DNA of 64,000 nucleotides from Malus domestica (taxonomy: Eukaryota > Streptophyta > Magnoliopsida > Rosales > Rosaceae), in assembly GCF_042453785.1 (NCBI RefSeq), contig NC_091661.1, positions 29,503,501 through 29,567,500 on the forward strand. The letters run 5' to 3'. The notes below the pieces were generated by a model that did not search any database, was not told the DNA's origin, and saw only the letters and a list, made by a program, of their open reading frames with translations. How positions within the stretch are numbered: position 1 is the first letter of the stretch; each line of letters starts with the position of its first letter. Below, in pieces: positions 56,870 through 64,000 of this stretch. Made by a program: the position numbers and the translations under genes.

Positions 56870-59690
56870 TGACGATGATCCATTGTGGTGAAACTATGGA
56901 CAAAAAGGATTTCCATGAAGCTGATTGACTGAGATAGAACTCATATTTTGCTACTTGAATCATATGGAAGTTTCAGCGCGAAGGAGGGCAATCCACAACT
57001 GCATCATCCAACCCAAGTGTCTTTGAAACATTGCGATTGCCTGATGATGGAGGGTAGGCTGGTAGCATTTATGGTATGAAGAATTGCTTATTCGTGGACA
57101 GCACCTCTTATGGAACTGACTCCTTGGATATTGGAGGGCAAAGTTCTGATGCCAGTAGCCTTTCTGGCTTCTGCACAACTTGACGGGATCCCGAAATTGA
57201 AGCTTTTGAGGTGAGTTGAACTTTGGTTGTGGCTATCTTTTCACTACCATTGCCTCTTTACCTTGTGAATTCGAAAGAAACCATTTTTGAACCATTTGAA
57301 GACATTGAACTTAAGCACGAATAAGTGGAAAAGTTTTGGTTTGGGAGAATGTCCTTGCAGGTTTCTGAAATCAACCAACACCATCACCACTGCAATGTGT
57401 TATTTTGTAAGATTTTGACTGATAATAATAGACTGCATCGGGACGGATTCTTCTGCATTCAAATGGATCCTAAAATCCGATATTTTGGGTGAATGTGTGT
57501 GTTAGGTGAACAGAAACATCGATTGTCTCCATACATGAGTTAAGCCAATTGGCCAAGGTGCTATCAATAAGCATGTCCCCTTGCATCCTAGTTCGAATGC
57601 CACGTCATAGATTGTTGTAGTTTAAATGTCAAACAAGAACCCATTGATGGTCTCATGGCCAATTGGTCCAATTGGATCCACCAGAACAGCCCATTTGGTT
57701 GGAATTTATTTGTCTTGAATTTGGACCAACCCAATTTATATTGCCCACTTGTAGTTGTAGGTAAAATATTCAACTACAATAAACAGGTACATAAATTAAT
57801 ACAAAGACGACGACATTGATCAATTTTACACATTTTTGTATTGTGTTACGTAGGGCAAGAAAACATAATTGTTTTTCAAAATTCGTGTTACGCTAAGCGT
57901 TGGTGTCGTTTTCATCGTCGAGTTTGGTAATCAAAATTTTTATGTGTTCAACTTAGGAAAAGGATCCTCGCCAGATCTTGTTCTTAGGGATCCCGTGATT
58001 TCACTTGTTCATCGTATATCGTGCAGTTAGTTTTCGTTAGGTACCATTCATATTTATTTTTAAATTTTAAATTTTAAAATGATTTATGACTACACGATGT
58101 ACGATGAGCGGATATGATCATGGGATCCTTAATGTAAACAATACTCAACATTTTGTTGAAAGTGAAATATAACCTAGTTTTTCCAGCACTAATATTTTAA
58201 AGACACTATGCAAAGAAAGTTGTGTTTGTAAAAGCAATCATCTTCAATCTAAGGCCCATGAGAGAAACTTCTATGAGACGGGTTTACCGTCATCATGATA
58301 TTCAGTGCCAAGAATATAACGACGTACTGAAAAACAATAAATTTTAGCATTATGACATACTACAAGACATTACATTAACAGTGTACTCGTGTTTTGAAAG
58401 TTCTCTCGAGAAGAGAGAGGCCCACAAGCGCAACAGGCCCACATCCAGACCAAACTTTCACCTAATTCCTTACGTACGCATCAACGTTAATTGATGGGAA
58501 AAATCTTAAGTCTTGCACTCACACCTTTCTCACGTGAAAGCGATCCCCACTCCCTTGGTTATGAATGCCCTCGTCCCTCAACCGTCCGATCTCACCTGAT
58601 CGATTTTTACTAACCGGCAGTCGTTGTAGTGAGTGTGTCCCACGTGTCCGTTTTCTGAAAAAATCATCTAGTTGGCATGATGTGCATTCACTTTCTCTTT
58701 TTGGTCGGGTTCTGCACGCATGATAATCGTGACCTGCGGACCACCTGATCACTTTTGCCACTCATTTTGTTTTTTTTTTTTTTATCAAACGATAAATTTT
58801 GTTAGATTAAACGTAAAATTAGTCACCGGTGAGTTTGAATCAATCTTCATTCTTCACAGCCAAGAATTTCCAAAAATTTAATTGAGAAATTTGTAGGGGA
58901 CCATTTGCTTCCTTTTTTACACTCATTATTAATAAGTAAACGAGCCATATATTGTTTTTTTTTATTATTCTAATTTATAACTTTTACACGAAAACATTTG
59001 GTACGAAATAAACTTACAAAAATAAAGAAAAAAATAGTAAAAAACAAATGCTTGGCGTGCCCTCGTGCATCCTACCCCACATACAAATATTGTCGACATT
59101 GTAACCAATAGAAGAAATAACATCTACAAAAAAATAGTATATGCTTAAAAACTAACTTCTCTATAAACATGTTCCTTAAAATTTATTTGATACATTCTTT
59201 TTTTTTCTTTCTTTCAACTCGTAATTTACCTTAAAACTGAAAAAAAATGATTGACCAAATCATTTCACGACCTCCTCAATTTATGAGTGAATCCAAGTGA
59301 GTAAACATGTCATTGATGCTGACAATAATCGATAAGTGAGTAAACGTATCATTGATGCTGACAATAATCGATCTAAATCTCCACTCTATATAAAGAAATT
59401 ATTGATCTACATCTCGTGAACAACAGTTGTCGATGATAAACGGATTAAAAAGAAAATTATTAGATAAAATCGCATTTCATATATTTTTGAGTAGGCCTAA
59501 GGCCCACCACACCTTCGTCATTCCTTCTCATCTCCATTGATTGTCTGTCAAAACCAGCACACTACTCCCAAGCAAAGTCAAACCCCCAACTCCAAAATCC
59601 TCCATTTTTCCGTCCCATTTGTCGTTCTTCCACGACGGTTGACCTAAATTATCCTTTTCTTTTTCAATTTATTTTCCAAATTCCACACGC
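56870..59690. other. Intergenic region between PORR and XBAT33 genes
   Basis: The PORR 3' UTR runs to perhaps 57200. 57520-57620 resembles a SINE head (CCTAGTTCGAATGCC). 57957-58135 is a MITE-like repeat with inverted GGATCC ends, related to 22636-22830. A 41-bp tandem pair (CATTGATGCTGACAATAATC) lies at 59299-59375. No gene supported; minus-strand open frames such as 58761-58519 lack family features. Confidence 0.45.
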
Positions 59691-59695
59691 TTTCG

Positions 59696-59705
59696 TATTT
59701 ATAGG
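59696..59705 (+). promoter_or_regulatory. TATA-like box of the XBAT33-like gene
   Basis: TATTTATAGG lies 37-46 bp upstream of the start codon at 59742, implying a very short 5' UTR; a weaker or upstream start site is possible. Confidence 0.4.
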
Positions 59706-59741
59706 TAGAGAGAGATAGAGGCGGAGGTTGAGAGGAAAGAA

Positions 59742-62700
59742 ATGGGCAATTCATTCGGGTGCTCTGCCTCCGGCGAACGGCTGGTTTCGGCGGCGAGAGA
59801 CGGCGATGTAGTCGAGGCCAAGATGCTCTTGGATTGCAATCCTTGCCTTGCCAAATACTCCACCTTCGGCGGCCTCAACTCTCCTCTCCATTTCGCCGCC
59901 GCTAAAGGCCACAACGAGGTGCTTTTTCCGTCTTCTCTTCCTCTTTCCTTTCCTGGGTTGTTTTTTTTATTTTTATTGGTTATGCGATTTCTGATTTGGG
60001 TTTTCTTTTCTGGGTTTGATTCAGATTGTTTCTTTGCTGCTGGAGAATGGAGCTGATGCCAATTCCAGGAATTACTGCGGGCAGGTACGAAAGTTGGTGT
60101 TTTTTCTCATTTAATTTTTTATTGTTTGTCATACAGTAATTAAATTTGTGTTTTTGGATCCCCATTAGAGTAAATTTGGCATTTGGGTATTGATCTGGTT
60201 AGAAAGGTTAGTGATTGGTTTGCTTTTTCGCATAAATCGAACCATCTTATCGAAAAAATTGAAGCTCATGGGAGATTGAACTAATTTCATGCTTAAGTTT
60301 GTTAAGGCGACAGATTTCATTCTAACGAAAGTAGATAGATAGGGAAAACGCGGCTGGGATATTTTCCTTTACGTGCAACGGAATTGTCTTTCCGAGTTTG
60401 ATACGAATGTTGATTTAGTTATTTGATTTCTGTGTTTAAAGACAGCATTGATGCAAGCGTGCCGATATGGACACTGGGAAGTTGTACAGACCCTCTTGCT
60501 CTTCAGATGCAATGTAAGTTTTGATTGTCTCTTTACTTTTTTGGTTGCTATTTAACTGGATTCTAATATTTGAGTAATTAATCTTTCATAGTGAAGCTAG
60601 ATATATCAGTTATGCTTCGGGAAAAAAATTTGATTCGCGATCCAATATTTAATCATAGTATTTCCTTTGTACTAGGTTGCAAGAGCAGACTATCTTACTG
60701 GCAGGACTGCTCTTCATTTTGCTGCTGTAAATGGGCATGTAAGATGTATAAGACTAGTCGTGGCTGACTTTGTTCCAAGTGCTCCTTATGAATCTCTGAC
60801 CACTCAGACAGATAGCGACAGAGGTGATAGTGCAAATGCCGTGAACAAAAATGAGCAAAGGTATGTGGTAGCTTCTGTTTTCTTTGTCAAGAAGATTTAT
60901 TATGAATGTAAATTCTTTCATGATTGGAGCAATAATGGAAAAGAGTAATGATATGGGATTGCTTTCCATTTCTACGGATTCAAAGCAGCAAAGTCACTAA
61001 ATTCTTTTTCTGCATGAAGTTTTCCGTGCACTATGTTAATAGATGCAAACTCTGTTTAGCCCATCCAAATTCTTGCTGGAGTTATATCGCCTAGATATTT
61101 ATATTTGTTTAGCTTTCAAACAAACCGTTATCGGATAGGTTATGCTTACCGGGTGACTTTAGATTGTACAGAATCATTTGATCTACACATATATTTCTTG
61201 CTACTTATCCATTCTATTCCAGTGCAGTGCTCTATCCAAACTTGTAAATAAGGTAGCGGATTGTGGTATCACTGCTCTCCATATGGCTGCTTTGAATGGA
61301 TATTTTGATTGCGTACAGCTCCTACTTGATCTTCAAGCAAATGTGTCTGCTGTGACATTTCATTACGGGACTTCTATGGATTTGATAGGTTTGCTTTTTG
61401 TTTAGTAACCAGTAAGTTAACCGAAGGAATATTGCTTTCCCATCCTGCTTCAAACTGAAGTGGAAGTTTATTCTTTGTAGGAGCTGGAAGTTCTCCACTG
61501 CATTATGCTGCTTGTGGGGGTAACTTAAAGTGCTGTCAGGCAAGAACTTTTTAGTTTTGACGGCGTGTGTAAATTAGTTTCTCTCTCTTGGGATTTAAAC
61601 TGATGGTGTCCGTATTTTTTCAGATCCTCCTTGCAAGAGGTGCCAGCAAGACGACTTTAAACTGCACTGGGTATGGGTCTTTTGGTTTTCACAATAATGT
61701 TCAGTTACTATTGAAATGATTAATGTGAAGCATATTCTTTCAGGTGGCTTCCAGTTGATGTTGCCCGAATGTGGGGGCGCCACTGGCTTGAACCACTTCT
61801 AGCACCCAATTCTGACTCAACAATACCAGCGTTCCCCCTATCTAATTACCTATCCTTGCCTCTCATGAGCATATTGAACATAGCGAGGTAACTCTTCAAC
61901 TAAGTACATCTATAGATGCTAACACATGTCAAATTTCTGGATATCTTGTGCTTGGTGTTGAGAGTTTCACCCAAAGGATGCCACAAACTCGTAGACAAAT
62001 TCGAATCCTTAGTTAAGAAAGTTTTACCATGTGTATTAGTGCCACCACATAGACTCAAGTTCTTTGGAATTTACTGCAGGGAATGTGGATTTAAGTCCGT
62101 GACAACATCAACCGACGACACAGATACTTGTGCTGTCTGTCTGGAAAGACCATGTTCGGTAGCTGCAGAAGGTTTGTCCCGTAGTGGTTATTTTTCATGT
62201 CTTATGTTTTCCTGATACTTTACAAACTACCTTTTCCCATAGTATAGCTGAATGAGTGTCATAGAAATTCAGTTTTTTTATGTACAAGATATACTCATCC
62301 TTTGTTTACTTGTACCTTCAGGCTGTAAGCATGAGCTTTGTGTAAGATGCGCACTCTATCTTTGCTCAACGAGCAACATACCTTCGGAAACGGTGTGCCC
62401 ACCTGGGTCCATTCCATGCCCGCTTTGTAGGCACGGAATCATCTCTTTTGTCAAATTGCCTGGCTCCCCAGCAAAGGAAAATAGATTACAGATGTCACTT
62501 GGCCTTTGTACCCCTTGTATACTTCACCCTCGTGACCCAGAGCGTCTTTCTCCAGCTTGTGCACCAGAGATCCGAAAGAACCGTGTGGCTTCAGTTTCTT
62601 CGGATATGCTCTGTCCAGTCACATGCAGTCCATTTCCTTCTGTCACCATTCCTTTGTGCACGTGCAATGATGGACCATGCCCCTCATTTGAATCCCGGGA

Positions 62701-62863
62701 GGCAGAAACTCAAGATGAATTGCCCAGACGGCCCCAAGCAACATCAACAGACCAGGACAAGATGGAAGGGCCGAGACTTGGAAAAACAACATGCTCAAAC
62801 ATGTTTTGGAGCAGAAGGAGCTGCAGTAGGGAGCATCAGTGCAATGCTGAAATAAATGCTTGA
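59742..62863 (+). CDS. XBAT33: Ankyrin-RING E3 ubiquitin ligase, XBAT33-like
   Basis: Ten exons: 59742-59918, 60025-60084, 60442-60513, 60676-60860, 61228-61388, 61481-61539, 61624-61670, 61744-61887, 62080-62171 and 62322-62863. They sum to 1539 bp, 512 residues, with every junction in frame. Exon 6 uses a GC donor (TCAG|GCAAGA). [22 protein letters not shown] begins the protein, and Gly2 makes myristoylation plausible. Ankyrin repeats span about residues 45-270 ([89 protein letters not shown]). A C3HC4 RING follows at about 320-375 ([21 protein letters not shown] ... CPLCRHG). The C-terminal tail [18 protein letters not shown] agrees with my memory of Arabidopsis XBAT33, where the family regulates ethylene biosynthesis and root growth by substrate ubiquitination. 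All RING ligands are present; expected functional. Confidence 0.94.
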
Positions 62864-63860
62864 CGAGTTTGATGACGATGGTGTGCCTTCTCATGTGCCT
62901 CAGTCAAAAGGAATTTTGATTTCACATCAGCATTGTCGAACGCTGTTTGTTTGATCCCTTCTGGCCGTGAAGTGTATGAAATTATGCAAACCCGTGCTTG
63001 CCTCCGGTTTTTGTTCGGCGAGCTACATGGTGGATTTGGGTGTTGGCAGCACAGTGTAATGTTCTCATGTGGTATTTACGGCGGCTGTAAAATTTGTATG
63101 TTTGGAATAACATTGATTGTAATTGAACGTGAACAAAGAAAAGAAGAAAAAAGATCATTTCGCTACATCTTTCCTTTTTATATAACTTGGTTTTGGACCG
63201 ACTCATTAGGATGTTTTTCGAAACCTTGATTTCAAATTTAAACCTAAATAGATTGTGCACCTAAATCGTAAAACTCCTCCAAATTTTGAACCAATTCCAT
63301 TCTTTGAGAGAGATTGTGCACCAAACAACAACAATGCAAGCGAAATTAGTGCTCTTGCTCTTTCGCATTATGGCCCTATGGTTCATGGATGCCATTGCCA
63401 TGAGCTTTTTGTGTCCTAGTGCTCTTTAAGTTTTCAACTTGCTTTGAGCTTGTCTCGGATCTGGTCTTATGCATTTTTCATCTCTAAATCGTTTGTCACC
63501 GTAAATTCTTCAACTATTAGTAGTCAGGACCCCATTACATTAGAACTTAGAAACGATCAATTACCTATATGCATGCCACGTCCCAATAGCACGGTGACAC
63601 GTAGCTATGATGCCTAGCTACATGAGCCGTATCACCAATCAACAATCAACAGATAACCACAAAGCGACATATGGGACCTACTACTGTCCCGGAAACCTGG
63701 TACAACCTAGTAAGTTGTTACCTATGTGCGTACAAAATAACAAACCCTAATACGTACGATCATATGCATGCCCTCTCTGCACGCTATAGGGAAGACCAGC
63801 ACAGCAGGAGATACAAGTCTCCAATCTTCTTATGACATTTTTAATCTTATTTATATGCAG
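62864..63860. other. XBAT33 3' UTR and spacer
   Basis: 3' UTR to about 63150, ending before an A-rich stretch at 63130-63150. Beyond that no gene or known repeat is recognised. Confidence 0.4.
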
Positions 63861-63873
63861 TAGTAATTACTCA

Positions 63874-63999
63874 TCATCTTCTTCTAGCAGCAGTTTCTCG
63901 TTGTGCATTGAAATAGACGGCAGCCACAGGCAGCCCAAGACCGTTCTCCTGCGAGAATTTTCTGGTGTTGAAATTGTCCCTGGAAGCTGGAGCCCTCAC
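63874..63999 (-). CDS. Possible 3' end of an unidentified gene (runs off right edge)
   Basis: On the minus strand an open frame enters from the right edge and reads [20 protein letters not shown], then [21 protein letters not shown] and two stop codons (63876-63871). The basic composition and even use of residues look like real coding sequence, but only about 41 residues are visible and I do not recognise a family. It could be a small secreted peptide precursor or the tail of a larger protein. Confidence 0.35.
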   Translation of the reverse strand: MRAPASRDNFNTRKFSQENGLGLPVAAVYFNAQRETAARRR

Positions 64000-64000
64000 T

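Noticed and set aside
58519-58761. 80-residue minus-strand frame
   Set aside because: No family features, no splice context, in a repeat-bearing spacer.

Overview
This is a plant nuclear genome window. The evidence is spliced genes with GT-AG introns, plant-only families (IQD, HD-Zip IV, PORR, XBAT, FAR1-related, pectin-type methyltransferase), a plant tRNA gene with upstream CAA motifs, and abundant MITEs, SINEs, TRIMs and Copia elements. The products look like those of a woody eudicot. Rosaceae is a guess from the overall style and cannot be proven from the sequence alone.

Layout. 0-1.3 kb: 5' part of a BIG BROTHER-type RING ubiquitin ligase gene on the minus strand, running off the left edge. 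1.4-6.6 kb: repeat-rich spacer (MITEs, SINE, LINE 3' end, TRIM remnant). 6.7-10.9 kb: PMT-type methyltransferase gene, six coding exons. 12.0-12.4 kb: small secreted eight-cysteine lipid-transfer-like gene. 12.7-15.1 kb: gag-only LTR element (TR-GAG type). 15.3-20.2 kb: a decayed full-length Copia element on the minus strand. 21.3-22.1 kb: Harbinger-like DNA element. 23.8-26.7 kb: FAR1-related (domesticated MULE transposase) gene whose last exon and 3' UTR are triplicated. 28.0-31.9 kb: IQD calmodulin-binding gene followed by a 193-bp triplicate. 34.2-34.5 kb: a second eight-cysteine LTP-like gene (minus). 34.77 kb: tRNA-Val(AAC). 34.9-38.6 kb: a MULE-like long-TIR element with a nested solo LTR. 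38.8-40.9 kb: rhomboid protease RBL2-like (minus). 41-47 kb: repeats, an intact-looking TRIM and a ribosomal protein L24 last-exon fragment. 47.2-53.8 kb: ANL2/HDG1-like HD-Zip IV gene. 54.3-54.7 kb: solo LTR. 55.5-56.9 kb: single-exon PORR-domain organelle RNA splicing factor. 59.7-62.9 kb: XBAT33-like ankyrin-RING ubiquitin ligase. The right edge may carry the 3' end of another minus-strand gene.

The genes are unrelated housekeeping, regulatory and cell-wall genes in both orientations. I see no operon-like or biosynthetic cluster and no clear new multi-gene system. The more unusual signals are structural: the gag-only retroelement, a Copia element with non-TG/CA LTR ends, tandem triplication of gene 3' ends in two adjacent genes, stop codons embedded in the splice donors of both LTP-like genes, GC-AG introns in two genes, and an opposed MITE pair inside an IQD intron.

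Exon boundaries were set by eye from splice signals, reading-frame continuity and remembered family sequences. They were checked only by frame arithmetic.
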